Assembly: GCF_016919175.1 (NCBI RefSeq)
Contig: NZ_JAFFPU010000075.1
Coordinates: forward strand, 186,001 to 250,000
Origin: Leptospira ainlahdjerensis
GTDB lineage: Bacteria > Spirochaetota > Leptospiria > Leptospirales > Leptospiraceae
Direction of reading: 5' to 3'
DNA: 64,000 bases
Made by a program: the position numbers and the translations under genes. Below are positions 1 to 9,600 of the stretch, one piece after another. The notes under the pieces are model-generated. The model saw only the letters and a program-made list of their open reading frames with translations, did no database searches and had not been told where the DNA came from. The number at the start of each line of letters is the position of its first letter. Positions within the stretch are counted from its first letter, which is position 1.

Positions 1-876
1 ATCTTCACGAAAATTCAAAATTTAGAAGAATGGAAGGAAGCGATCGAACTCAGCGACCTTCTTCTCAAGGTTCCGGACCTTGGGGTTCCGCTTCCCGCAG
101 AACCGAAAAAACCGTGGAAACACTCCAAGATCAACAAAGCGTATTCGGTAATAGCTCATCTAAGATCGTATTACCCTTTTCTAATAAAAATGGATCGAGA
201 TCCATATCAGCTGCATACGGGAGCCTTACGTTATGCGATGCATACCCTTTCTTTCGACGAGTCCAACGATTGGCAAAAAAAATGGGCCCTCTACTCGGGA
301 ACTCTTTGTGTTACCGGAATCAGAGAATATATTCAAAGGTCCAAAATTCTCAGAATCGACTATCTCAGGTCCGATTCTCCAAACGAAAATCTTTCTCGGA
401 TCGGACTCACGATTCTTCCCGGTAGAAAGGACAGAGAAAGAAATTTGATTGAAGATGTTCGAACAATCCTGGAGGAAAAAATCACTCACGTTCTCTGCCT
501 TCTTACGGAAAACGAATTTGCGGAATATGGCGTAAAAGATCTCAAAGAAGAATACAAAAACCGAGGACTGACCGTTTACTATTGTCCGGTCCTCGATCAA
601 GCTGCACCTTTGCTCGAACAAACGATTCCAGTTTTGAAATGGATGGATGAGGCTCTCTCAAAAAACGAAAAACTTCTGATTCATTGTGTTGGAGGGTTGG
701 GACGTTCGGGAACGCTCGCCGCGGCTTATTCGATTTGGAAGGCAAAAATGAGTGCGAGCGAAGCGATTTCTTTAGTGCGGGAATCCAGAAGTGAAAGAGC
801 GATCGAGTCCAAGGTTCAAGAAGAATTCTTATCCGATTTTGAAACAAGAATATTCAATGATAAAATTCTAAATTAG
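1..876 (+). CDS. Cys-based tyrosine/dual-specificity phosphatase domain protein, 5' end outside the window
   Basis: The reading frame is open from base 1, so the gene begins upstream and 291 codons are visible. The C-terminal half carries the phosphatase signature HCVGGLGRSG (HCx5R; Cys nucleophile near visible residue 229), and an Asp in the upstream CPVLD segment could be the general acid. By family this is a CDKN3/dual-specificity-like phosphatase acting on phosphotyrosine, phosphoserine or another phosphoester; the substrate cannot be read from sequence. The first roughly 120 visible residues are a separate region I do not recognise, so the whole protein is probably a fusion. It ends 9 bases before the convergent cyclase gene. 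A Met at 190 could serve as an internal start, but the frame upstream reads as ordinary coding sequence. Confidence 0.72.
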   Translation: MFTKIQNLEEWKEAIELSDLLLKVPDLGVPLPAEPKKPWKHSKINKAYSVIAHLRSYYPFLIKMDRDPYQLHTGALRYAMHTLSFDESNDWQKKWALYSGTLCVTGIREYIQRSKILRIDYLRSDSPNENLSRIGLTILPGRKDRERNLIEDVRTILEEKITHVLCLLTENEFAEYGVKDLKEEYKNRGLTVYYCPVLDQAAPLLEQTIPVLKWMDEALSKNEKLLIHCVGGLGRSGTLAAAYSIWKAKMSASEAISLVRESRSERAIESKVQEEFLSDFETRIFNDKILN

Positions 877-885
877 AAATTTTGA

Positions 886-3021
886 CTATTCTCCAAGAAG
901 AGTCACACCCTGCCAGTTTTCGGGAACCCCGAATCTACAATGATGCACCGACTTCTCCAGATATACCCTCGCGGCCTGATCCGCACGATTCTTTTCGAGA
1001 ATTCGGTTAAAAACGACGCAGGCCTCTTCGAAATGCTTTTCCCTAAACATAAGAATTCCACGTTCAAATTCTTCCCTAGTGTTCATATAAGAATCGATTA
1101 AGTTTTCGGAGAGGCCGTTAAAAACTTCCAAAACCGTGTGAACCGTTTTCTGATCTCGGATCTGAATTCGATCCACAACCCGATAATGATATTTGGAGGA
1201 ATTTGTTAAGCGAAATAAGGTGGAATCCGTGATCAGCAGAGAAGATTCATAAGTGCGACTGAGCTGACCTATTTTGGTGACAACACTTACTGAAGAGGAA
1301 ATTACCGTACTCTCCATTCTTTCCGCCTCACCGATCGTCCCCAACAAAATCGGTCCCGTGTGAATTCCGGTTCCGGAACGAACCGGATCCTTTCCATTGG
1401 CGATTCTTTCCCGATTAAAATCCCTTAAAATTCTCTGAATCTCGATCGCGCTGTCCAACGCCTTCTCCGGCTCAGGCGGGAATAACGCCAAAAAAGCCTC
1501 TCCGAAATATTTGTCGATAAACCCGTCTCGTTCTCGAATGATCGGCCCCACCTTTCCTAAAAAAGAATTGATGAATTCGAAATTCTCCTTTCCGTTCATC
1601 TTCTCAGAGATATCCGAAAACGCGCGAATTTCGTTGTAGAGAAGACTCATCTCTTCTTCCACCGTATCTCCGAGTTTGATATCAAATATATCATGTTTAT
1701 TTAATATTTTCAAAAGCTCTCTTGGTACAAAAAGTCCGTAGGAAGAATTTACCTTTTTCAGACTTTCGGACATCTCTTCCACCGCGTCGAACGCAAGGGA
1801 ATATCTTTTTGCGAGAAGATAGGCTTCGGAAAAGATAAACGCGATCAAACCAAAAGGCGCTAAAATAAAAGTAGGAATGATTCTTTTATTGTAAAAAATA
1901 TCCTGACTATACGCTAAAAAGAAAAGAAATAATCCGATCAGAATCGAAACCGATCCCGGTTTTTTTCGAATCAACGCAAAAATCAAAACGTAAAATCCGA
2001 AAGCAAAACATAGGAATGTAAAAACGTAATAGTATTCGATCGTTCCCGTAAAAAGAACCGGATCCTGCGAAATTACGATCAAGGAAAAAATCGAGGCTAT
2101 AAAAACCACTGCGTAATGTATTTCCTTTTTAACTTCATCCGGAAACAAAGCCCGCAAAAAGGCGGTGGCAAGCGGCGGAATCAAATAAAAACTGAGATAG
2201 ACAATTCTCATGTGAAGATGGTAATTGATGCCCGGAAAAATAACTTGAATGAGATTCTGGCTTGTGCTGAGTTCTCGAAAACAAAAGACAAAACAGATGA
2301 TTCCGAAATACAAAAGAGCGGCGTCTTTTTTTCTCAAAAAATAAAGGGTAAAATGATATAACGCCATCGCCGCGAGAAAACCGAAAAGAAAAACGTCCAT
2401 AGTCATTCTTCTTTCTCTCAAACGAATGACTTGATCTTCGTTTCCGAAAATTAATCTTGCGGTAAGACCACCCCTCGCGTGATAAAAATTCGAAAGAGGG
2501 ATTCGAATCTGAAATTCGTTTTTATGAATTTGAAATGGAATCACCCTTACATTCCATTCTGGGATCGAAGTATCCTGCGTTCTTCCGGGAACTCCATGAG
2601 ATCCGATTTTTTTACCGTCGATCCAAATCTCGTAAGCCGTTTCGGAAGTTTCGGCAAGAAGAGCGAACTTTCTAGGATCTTGACTCGGAGGTAAAATCAC
2701 TTTCAAAAAATATGTTGCGATTCCGGTCCCCGGATAGTTGTTTCCCTCCGGAGTTTGAATCCGAGTCCAAGCCTTTGGAACGGGCATGATACGGTTTTTT
2801 TCGGATTGAACATCCTGATTTTCGGAGAATTCATTCCAACGAAAGATCCAATCCCCCTGCAAAGCCACGGGGCCCTCTTCAAAATTCCAAGCGGATAGAT
2901 CCAATACTCCCGATACGGCGGATGCCTGAGGACGTTCAGTTTCGGTCAGACATTGACTCAAAACAAAAATCAGACCGAGAAAAAACAAAACCTTCTTTTG
3001 GTAAAATCTAAATAAAATCAT
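886..3021 (-). CDS. 7TMR-DISM membrane protein with eroded class III cyclase domain (lipoprotein-like signal)
   Basis: A 711-residue protein. Order: signal with a possible spirochaete lipobox ending at Cys24 (LSQC), a beta-sandwich sensor-like domain (about 35-190, of the kind that precedes 7TMR-DISM), seven membrane segments (about 205-405), a linker with GLFVPRE, and a class III nucleotidyl cyclase domain (about 450-610). Such proteins sense an external ligand and make cyclic nucleotide inside the cell. Here the catalytic residues are abnormal: Glu464 and Glu508 stand where the two metal-binding Asp residues belong, and in the VIGDSVNxASR segment Asn is Ser579 and Arg is Lys583. Activity is therefore doubtful; it may be a receptor or dimer partner. 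It is the tandem paralogue of the next gene upstream. Confidence 0.85.
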   Translation of the reverse strand: MILFRFYQKKVLFFLGLIFVLSQCLTETERPQASAVSGVLDLSAWNFEEGPVALQGDWIFRWNEFSENQDVQSEKNRIMPVPKAWTRIQTPEGNNYPGTGIATYFLKVILPPSQDPRKFALLAETSETAYEIWIDGKKIGSHGVPGRTQDTSIPEWNVRVIPFQIHKNEFQIRIPLSNFYHARGGLTARLIFGNEDQVIRLRERRMTMDVFLFGFLAAMALYHFTLYFLRKKDAALLYFGIICFVFCFRELSTSQNLIQVIFPGINYHLHMRIVYLSFYLIPPLATAFLRALFPDEVKKEIHYAVVFIASIFSLIVISQDPVLFTGTIEYYYVFTFLCFAFGFYVLIFALIRKKPGSVSILIGLFLFFLAYSQDIFYNKRIIPTFILAPFGLIAFIFSEAYLLAKRYSLAFDAVEEMSESLKKVNSSYGLFVPRELLKILNKHDIFDIKLGDTVEEEMSLLYNEIRAFSDISEKMNGKENFEFINSFLGKVGPIIRERDGFIDKYFGEAFLALFPPEPEKALDSAIEIQRILRDFNRERIANGKDPVRSGTGIHTGPILLGTIGEAERMESTVISSSVSVVTKIGQLSRTYESSLLITDSTLFRLTNSSKYHYRVVDRIQIRDQKTVHTVLEVFNGLSENLIDSYMNTREEFERGILMFREKHFEEACVVFNRILEKNRADQAARVYLEKSVHHCRFGVPENWQGVTLLGE

Positions 3022-3173
3022 AGGAGGTTTTCTTGATTCTCCTTCGCACTCTTCCTCTTGGTCAATAAGAATATTGAGGATCAGGTTCTTTACTTTCTTT
3101 GAATGGAGTTTTTTAGCGAGTTATAATTCCATTCTTAAAAAATAAATATGTCTTTCGAATTACGGAAATATCC

Positions 3174-5288
3174 TCATACGTCCAATACGGTGATCCCGTC
3201 CCAATTGCTGGGAGATCCGAATCTACAGTAATGGATCGATTTTTCGAGATACCAACGAGCGGGTTGATCTAATTTATTTCTTTCCAATACCCGATTGAAC
3301 ACAACGCAGGCTTCCTCGAAATTTCTTTGTCTAAAATGTGCGATTCCTCTTTCAAATTCCTCTTTTGTATCCATAAAAAGATTCAGAAGAGAATCCGGTT
3401 GTCCATTAAAAACTTCTAAAATGGTTACGATAGAATTATGACCTTTGAGTTGAATCCGATCCAATACCCTCATCCGATATTTTTCCGGATTTTCCAAATT
3501 AAAAAGTACATGATCCGTGATTAAAATGGAAGAATCGAACAGACGACACAGTTGTCCCACTCGAGTCGCAAGCGTCACCGAAGCTGAAATCACGGCGCCT
3601 TCCATTCGTTCCGATTCTCCGATCGTTCCCAAAACGATCGGGCCGCGATGAAGACCGGTTCCCACGCGAACGGCCTCTCTTCCGTTCCCGACTCTCTGCA
3701 CATTAATTTCTCTTAATATACCTTGGATTTCAATCGCACTGTCAAGAGCGTCTTCCGTCTTCTGAGAAAACAAGGACAGAAAGGCGTCTCCAAAATACTT
3801 ATCGATAAAGCCGTTTTTATCCCGGATCAAGGGGCCAACTTTTCCGAGATAAGAATTGATAAACTCGAAATTCTCCTTTGCCGAAGTTTGATCGGAAATC
3901 GACTGAGAAGGCCGGATCTCGTTATAAAGAATCGTCATCTCCTCTTCCGCGACGTCGCCTAACTTGACATCTATGAAACTATTCTCGTTGAGAATTTTCA
4001 AAAATTCCCTTGGAACGAACAAGCCATAGGAAGTATTCGTTTTATTTAATGAATTCGTTAAATCGACGATAGCACCGAAAGCCTGGGAATACCGGCGCGC
4101 CAGTAAATACGCCTGGGTAAAAAGCATCGCCAATAAACCGATCGGAGAAAAATACCCAGTGTTGATGATTCTTTTATTGTAAAGGGTATCGTGAACAGTA
4201 ACCAGAAAAAATATCAACATACCGTTTAATAAAAGAACGGCTCCGCTTCGTTTTCTTACGATCGCGAGCGTTAGAATATAAAACCCGTAAAAAAAAGTGA
4301 GAAACGTAAAAGCGTAATATACGTCGATAGTCCCCGTAAAAAAAGAAGGGGAAGTGATCAAAACGATAACGGAAGCAAGGCCTCCGAAAGAAAGAATTCC
4401 ATAATAAAAATATTCGTTGAGTTCGGAAGGAAATAAGGAACGAAAAAACGCGGCGAAGATGGGAACTGTCAAATAAAAAGAAAGATACACGATCTTGCTG
4501 TGGATCGAATAGTCCAGACCCGGTATAAGAATTTGAATCAGATTCTCCCCCGTACTGATCGCACGAAAACAATAAACTAAACAAAGAAGCCCGAAAAACA
4601 GGACCGACTTTTCCTCCCTACGAAGATAGAATAACGTAAGATGATAAAGAGCCATGATCGCCAAACTTCCGAAGACGAAAACTTCGATCGTAAGTCTTTT
4701 CTCACGGATCGATTGAATGGATGCGCTTTTACCTATAAAAAACTTTCCTGTCAAACCTCCCCTCGCGTGGTGAAAATTCGAGATGAGAATTTTTAGATCA
4801 AGCTCCTTTTCGGAATTTAAGAATGAAAAAATCTTTTTGTTCCACTCCGGTCTTGAACTTTCCGAACTTTCTCCTACAGTTCCAACCGATCCCAGCCTTT
4901 TTGAATTGATAGAAATTTCATACGCCGTCTCGGAAATATCGGATTGAAGAGCTAATTCTTGTCCGACGAGTGAATCGGGAAGTTTTATTCTTAGAAGATA
5001 AGTGGCATAACCTTCGGATGAAAATTTATTTCCATCAACATTTTCGAATTTCACCCAGGACTTCGGAACCGTTGCAAAGGTAGAATTTTCAGTCCAGGGT
5101 TCCTGCGAAAAATGTTTCCATAAAAATCGAAATTCTCCTTCAAGAAGCGCCGGTCCGTTTTCATCGAAGTTCCATCCGGTGAGATCGAGAACTCCTTTTT
5201 CCGCCTTTGGGAACGGAATCGATTCCATCCAAGAACAGGAAAGAAAAATAAAAATAAAAATCGAAGAACAGATCCTCGGAATTTTCAT
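3174..5288 (-). CDS. 7TMR-DISM membrane protein with partly eroded class III cyclase domain (paralogue)
   Basis: A 704-residue protein colinear with the gene at 886-3021: lipoprotein-like signal ending at Cys18 (FLSC), sensor beta-sandwich (about 30-190), seven-helix DISM region (about 200-400), GLFVPRE linker and cyclase domain (about 445-600). The first metal Asp is Glu457, the second is retained (Asp501), the transition-state Asn is Thr572 and the Arg is kept (Arg576). It has thus lost fewer residues than its neighbour. The two genes are separated by about 150 bases and transcribed the same way, consistent with tandem duplication followed by divergence. The C-terminal tail (about 630-704) is also shared and contains a segment that looks TPR-like (FEEACVVFNRVLERN). 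Confidence 0.85.
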   Translation of the reverse strand: MKIPRICSSIFIFIFLSCSWMESIPFPKAEKGVLDLTGWNFDENGPALLEGEFRFLWKHFSQEPWTENSTFATVPKSWVKFENVDGNKFSSEGYATYLLRIKLPDSLVGQELALQSDISETAYEISINSKRLGSVGTVGESSESSRPEWNKKIFSFLNSEKELDLKILISNFHHARGGLTGKFFIGKSASIQSIREKRLTIEVFVFGSLAIMALYHLTLFYLRREEKSVLFFGLLCLVYCFRAISTGENLIQILIPGLDYSIHSKIVYLSFYLTVPIFAAFFRSLFPSELNEYFYYGILSFGGLASVIVLITSPSFFTGTIDVYYAFTFLTFFYGFYILTLAIVRKRSGAVLLLNGMLIFFLVTVHDTLYNKRIINTGYFSPIGLLAMLFTQAYLLARRYSQAFGAIVDLTNSLNKTNTSYGLFVPREFLKILNENSFIDVKLGDVAEEEMTILYNEIRPSQSISDQTSAKENFEFINSYLGKVGPLIRDKNGFIDKYFGDAFLSLFSQKTEDALDSAIEIQGILREINVQRVGNGREAVRVGTGLHRGPIVLGTIGESERMEGAVISASVTLATRVGQLCRLFDSSILITDHVLFNLENPEKYRMRVLDRIQLKGHNSIVTILEVFNGQPDSLLNLFMDTKEEFERGIAHFRQRNFEEACVVFNRVLERNKLDQPARWYLEKSIHYCRFGSPSNWDGITVLDV

Positions 5289-5427
5289 ATTCTTATCCGA
5301 AAATTCGAATCGGAAAGAAGGTTTTCCGATGAAAAAAAGAGTTCTGCAAGAGTTTGTGTTTCATACTCGTTCTAAAAAAATCGGGTTCCGATTGTGAAAT
5401 GATATTCTGCTTTGTAAAACGAAACGG

Positions 5428-6723
5428 TCAATGAATATTCAAACTATATAAATCAATTTCAGTTTCTCTTCCTTTCACTTTGAATTTTCCAAGCGATCTG
5501 CATTGTTTTCGATTTTCTTCGGAAAGAAGTTCGTAAACGGCGGAGGAAAAAAGAACTTTCTCCTGAAGAGAAGAACAAAGGCCTTCGATCCTCGAAGCGA
5601 TATTCACACTGTCTCCTATAACGGTGAAATCCAAACGATTTTTAGAACCGATTGCGCCTTGAACGACTTCTCCATAATGAAGGCCGATGCCGGATTCTAA
5701 GATCGGAAATCGAGAAAGACTCCATTCATTGTTGAGAACTTCCAATTCCCTCTGCATCTCTTGAGACGTTCGTAAAGCGGCGTCCGCAGGGGAGTCGACT
5801 TCCACCAATCCGCCGAATACCGCCATGATCGCGTCTCCGATAAATTTGTCGATGGTTCCGCCGTTTCTCGTGATACAATCCGCCATTCGGTCAAAGTATT
5901 CGTTCAGTTGGAGAATCAATCGATCAGGATCGGACTTTTCGCTCAAAGACGTAAACGACCTTAGATCGGAAAAGAGAACGAGAACTTTTTTCTTTTCAGT
6001 GCGGTCCGTAACCCCTTCGCTTAACAATTTTTCTTTTACTTCTTCCGAAACAAATTGTCCGAAGAGCCTGGATATATTGGATTTTTCTTTTTCTCTTTCG
6101 AGAACTTCGGAAAGAAGACGTTTTGTGTTTCTCACAAGAACGCCGACCACGATGCCTGAAAAAATCATCATCATCGATTTAAAAAAATAGATCGGAGGAT
6201 CGGTAAGATCATGCCACTGGAGAACGTCTTTGGAATGAATCTCTGATATTCCATCCCTCGAGATAAGATAGAAAGCAAGATATTGAAATCCGCAATACGA
6301 ACCGGAAAGAATCGACAGCCTTTCATTCAATGCGAAACCGGAAAGGATCACCATAAAAAAATAAAGATAGGAGGCGGGACCGGTGATATAAGTTGCGGCG
6401 CCTAACGGAAGATAGACTTCGGCGAGAAGATACAAAATTCCCGGAAGTGTGGAATAGAATAAGATTACGACGTAAATCCGAGACCCTTTTGCCTTTTTGA
6501 ATTTTGCAAGAAGATAAAAGAAAAAGGACACAACACCTCCGATGGTGGTCCATAAAATCGGGACCTGCATCTGAAAGACAATTTCCTGTCTTTGCATCCA
6601 AATAAGAGCTACTGCCGAAGTTGTTCCTAAAATGAAAGAATAGAAACTGACTTTTTGTAATGTAGAATTGATCTCGAGTTCTAAATAAGAAGAATAGGTT
6701 TCTTTATCGTGGGCATTTATCAT
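5428..6723 (-). CDS. Membrane-bound class III adenylate/guanylate cyclase
   Basis: A 431-residue protein with about six hydrophobic segments in residues 25-200, a short helix, and a class III cyclase catalytic domain (about 245-425). All core residues are present: metal Asp253 (FSDLRSF) and Asp297 (KFIGDAIM), and the VIGDSVNIASR segment with Asn374 and Arg378. It should convert ATP or GTP to the cyclic nucleotide with pyrophosphate release; the substrate was not assigned. The intact domain contrasts with the two eroded DISM cyclases immediately downstream on the same strand, so a heterodimer or regulatory relation is conceivable but is inference. Confidence 0.9.
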   Translation of the reverse strand: MINAHDKETYSSYLELEINSTLQKVSFYSFILGTTSAVALIWMQRQEIVFQMQVPILWTTIGGVVSFFFYLLAKFKKAKGSRIYVVILFYSTLPGILYLLAEVYLPLGAATYITGPASYLYFFMVILSGFALNERLSILSGSYCGFQYLAFYLISRDGISEIHSKDVLQWHDLTDPPIYFFKSMMMIFSGIVVGVLVRNTKRLLSEVLEREKEKSNISRLFGQFVSEEVKEKLLSEGVTDRTEKKKVLVLFSDLRSFTSLSEKSDPDRLILQLNEYFDRMADCITRNGGTIDKFIGDAIMAVFGGLVEVDSPADAALRTSQEMQRELEVLNNEWSLSRFPILESGIGLHYGEVVQGAIGSKNRLDFTVIGDSVNIASRIEGLCSSLQEKVLFSSAVYELLSEENRKQCRSLGKFKVKGRETEIDLYSLNIH

Positions 6724-7884
6724 CGCCCGGTGAATCTTTCATAGAAGAATGAGAATTCCAAGAACTTTTAGATTTAGGACGTAATTTATTGATCGAAAGA
6801 AAATCTTACTATATTTTTTTCCCGAAACGTTTTTCCACAAATACCGCTCGTCGAAGAAAATATTTTACGGAAAATTCATTCAACATTTCGAAACAACGTT
6901 CATGTTCAGAAATTGATTTTCCATTTGGGATCTCTCGAGAATCAACCCTCTATTTTGTAAAACCCTTCCCGACCCAAAGGCTGAAATCACTTTCCATCGA
7001 TACATCCAGAAACGGGCTCCCGATTATACTTTTTCACTTTTCGACGGACGGGGCAGCGAGGAAAGATCAGTGAAAATCCGCGAGTTTCCCGAACTTCCAA
7101 TCGAGGCTTCCAAGAAACAAATTCTATCCTTGAAAGTCCAAAAGTCGGATGCAATCAGCTCTCGATCTCCCAATCTAAACTCTCACATCCGGTCAGTGCG
7201 GTTTTTGCAAAAAATCATTGCTCGGTTGATCGTGTTAAAATTTCTCTAACATCGAATACAATACGATACAATTGCAACTAACGCAAGGCTATAGAAATAT
7301 CCAGAACATTTAAAAAAATCATGAGTAAACAGGGCTCTTTGATCACCCCTGGGTAACACGAGGAAACATCTGTACAAAAGATGAAATTTTGAGATTAACT
7401 ACAGCCGATGCATCGGATTTCGATAGAACAGTTCTGATAACTCAGACCATCGTTTGGTCCTAGGAAAGCGAAACACGTTCCTTAAAATATTTGGATTTTG
7501 TTTTTATAAAACACAAATGGGGATCGATCTTCTACATCGATAAGTATGGAACTGAATGATAAAATTCGATTTCATTTACGAGGGAAATAGAAACCGATTT
7601 TGCATCTCGAGACAAAAATCCTTCCTTTTCCGGAACACATTCAACTTCAGGAGAGAATATAGCTTCTTAAAAGTAAAATATGGATTCATCAGCAAGACTA
7701 CTTTCCAAATGTAGAAATAACTTATAAAAAGAATATCAATGATAAATCACTAATTCGTATTTATTAAACGAAATCTAATCACTTTATAAATATGTAATAT
7801 TAATTTAACACACAACCAAATAACAATTCAAAAAATAACCATACATTCTGTGGTTGGTGGAAATAAATAGGAGAAACCTTCTAC
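6724..7884. other. Long non-coding gap before the lipoprotein array
   Basis: About 1.16 kb with no convincing gene. Open frames here are short and lack ribosome sites, signal peptides or recognisable motifs. The left edge must hold the promoter of the minus-strand cyclase. The right 150 bases (about 7730-7860) are strikingly A+T-rich and lead into the first A-type lipoprotein. I found no transposase remnant or tRNA-like structure. Confidence 0.5.
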
Positions 7885-8649
7885 ATGAAAAATAACATCA
7901 TGAAACTAGCGGCGATTGTGGCACTCACTGTTGCATTTGCGGCTTGTAAACCAAAAGATAACGATGACAACACAACTACGGCTCTGCTCTTTCTGCTGGA
8001 CCAAACTACCGGAAACTGTGCGATCGTATCTAGAACAAATTCAACTTTGTATACGGCAAGTTTGACCGTAATTCCAAAGGGTGGATGTAACCAAGCGACA
8101 CTTGCAGGGACCACTCTTGCGGCAAACACGTTAATTGCCCAAGCGAACTACGATACCGCTCAAACCATCGCTACCTCCCTCTCATGTAACGCTAGCACAA
8201 GCGCAAGACTCACCACTTCAAAAGAAGCTGTTGCGACCGCAAACTCCACCGCAGCTGCTCAGACTACTTTTGATACTAACGCAGAAAGAACAAGATACTT
8301 CCCAATCGCGGACTTAAGAGTGGAAGGAATCGTAGCTTTAAATACGGCACTTTCTCCTTTGGGATTTTCTCAAGCTGAAATTCTTGCGCTTAAAGTAATC
8401 GGATTAGACGCTTACAGAAACCTCATTCCCCTATCCTTACTTGGTCAAGCGGCGGCTGCAGCAGGTGACACTGCTTGTGTTACTGCTACAACAAATAAAA
8501 TAAGGGCGGATTACGCGGGCGTGAGAGGTGTGGATGCCAATGCGACTACAAAAGCAACCATCACAACACTTCCATTGATCAATACTTGTACATACGGAAG
8601 CGCTTCTCCGACGAATACTACTTGTGCAACCCTGAGCACTCAATTCTAA
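7885..8649 (+). CDS. Cys-rich lipoprotein of the local CKPK family, copy A1
   Basis: A 254-residue predicted lipoprotein: charged N-terminus, hydrophobic stretch, lipidation at Cys21 (FAAC), then an acidic KPKDNDD tether and a Thr/Ala-rich body. A good ribosome site (AGGAG) lies about 9 bases before the ATG. It shares with A2 (10465-11223) the order DQT-GNC, PKGGCNQATL, FPI-DLRVE, LGFS-AEILALKV and a C-terminal YGSA segment with TTKATIT before it. Besides the lipidated Cys there are six Cys residues at matching places in A1 and A2, suggesting three disulfides in the periplasm or at the surface. Function unknown; I do not recognise the family outside this array. Confidence 0.85.
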   Translation: MKNNIMKLAAIVALTVAFAACKPKDNDDNTTTALLFLLDQTTGNCAIVSRTNSTLYTASLTVIPKGGCNQATLAGTTLAANTLIAQANYDTAQTIATSLSCNASTSARLTTSKEAVATANSTAAAQTTFDTNAERTRYFPIADLRVEGIVALNTALSPLGFSQAEILALKVIGLDAYRNLIPLSLLGQAAAAAGDTACVTATTNKIRADYAGVRGVDANATTKATITTLPLINTCTYGSASPTNTTCATLSTQF

Positions 8650-8678
8650 TCGAAAGTTTTCTTTTGATCCAGAGAGAC

Positions 8679-8712
8679 AAAGGTCATCCCGAAACGGGTG
8701 ACCTTTGTTTTC
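8679..8712 (+). terminator. Rho-independent-type terminator after A1
   Basis: A GC-containing stem pairs 8679-8691 with 8695-8706 around an AAA loop, with one bulged T, and is followed by GTTTTCG. It begins 30 bases after the A1 stop and separates A1 from the broken B1 copy. Confidence 0.75.
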
Positions 8713-8819
8713 GTATCATAATACTTTTTGGTCGGTTTTTAAGTTTTCAAAAAAATTTCTTCTTTTGATCGCGTCCTGGATTCTTCCCTCTCTATTGCAA
8801 TTTTCCAGTCAAAACAACT

Positions 8820-9600
8820 GATGGATCAAAACAAAGACGGAAAAATTGACAACATACTTTATACGAAACGCGACTCGAATGTATCCATTTTTATGGAAAC
8901 CTTTGAAAAACAAAAAGATGTTCCTGACGACTGGATGTGGTTAAAAATGGATCCTAAGGATCCAAAAGCATTCCAATCCCTTTATAATGAAATCGCATCG
9001 AAAGACCCTTTGAAGGTGGATATTAAGATCTGGTTCGGGCCCGGAAATTTAAAACTCATCGAAAAAGATGACCGAGACCAAGACGGATTTTTCGAAACTA
9101 CACAATACTACAACCGATTTGCAAAACCTAAGGTGAACTCAGGAATCGTAGCCAGAATTGAAATCGATTCCGATAAAGATCAAAAAATAGACATCTGGAT
9201 CTATCCAATGAAAAGAATCGAGATCGATACGAATCAGGACGCGATCCCTGATACTTTCAGTGAGAATCCGGATACAATCGGTCAAGTTTTCAAAAAAGGA
9301 AAACGAATTCCACTTCTCAAGGTCCAGCCATTACCATCTCCACAGTCTTGGGCGCTTCACCCGCTTCTCATTCCCGATGAAACTTGGAAAGCCATAATTC
9401 CTTTTTCAATGTAAGAAAACGAGGATCGGTCATTTTTAAATTCTTCACTTTCTGAAATAACACCGATTCAACTTTCTCTTCTCGACCGAATCTCTTTGCA
9501 CTCGATAGAATTCCAAGTTTCTAAATCTCTTCAACAAAACCAAAATAAGATTTCGAAATTGTAAAAAACCTTTGAAAAACCGGATTTCGGTTTAAAACTT
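8820..9600. repeat. 781-bp near-identical duplication, copy 1 (partner at 11405-12185)
   Basis: Bases 8820-9600 match 11405-12185 at constant offset (2585) with one difference noticed by eye (T against G near 8859). The block starts at the ATGGATCAAAAC of the Asp-rich protein and runs about 185 bases past its stop. Flanking sequence on both sides is unrelated between the copies, so the edges are sharp. Confidence 0.95.
8821..9414 (+). pseudogene. Asp-rich calcium-site-like protein, copy B1, lacking its own signal peptide
   Basis: The 197 residues from this ATG equal the mature part of B2 (11328-11999), including four Asp-rich loops of the DxDxDGxxD type (DQNKDGKID, DRDQDG, DSDKDQKID, DTNQDAIPD). 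What is missing is the N-terminal lipoprotein signal. In the frame just upstream (8705 to the TGA at 8819-8821) lies a signal-like stretch, KKFLLLIASWILPSLLQ, but it is in a different frame and stops exactly where the duplicated block begins. The simplest reading is a recombination junction that put the body out of frame with a secretion signal, leaving a pseudogene or a cytoplasmic product made by TGATG coupling. Confidence 0.7.

Noticed and set aside
6789..7073. Open frame of 94 codons in the gap before A1
   Set aside because: No signal peptide, domain or ribosome site; composition is not like neighbouring genes.
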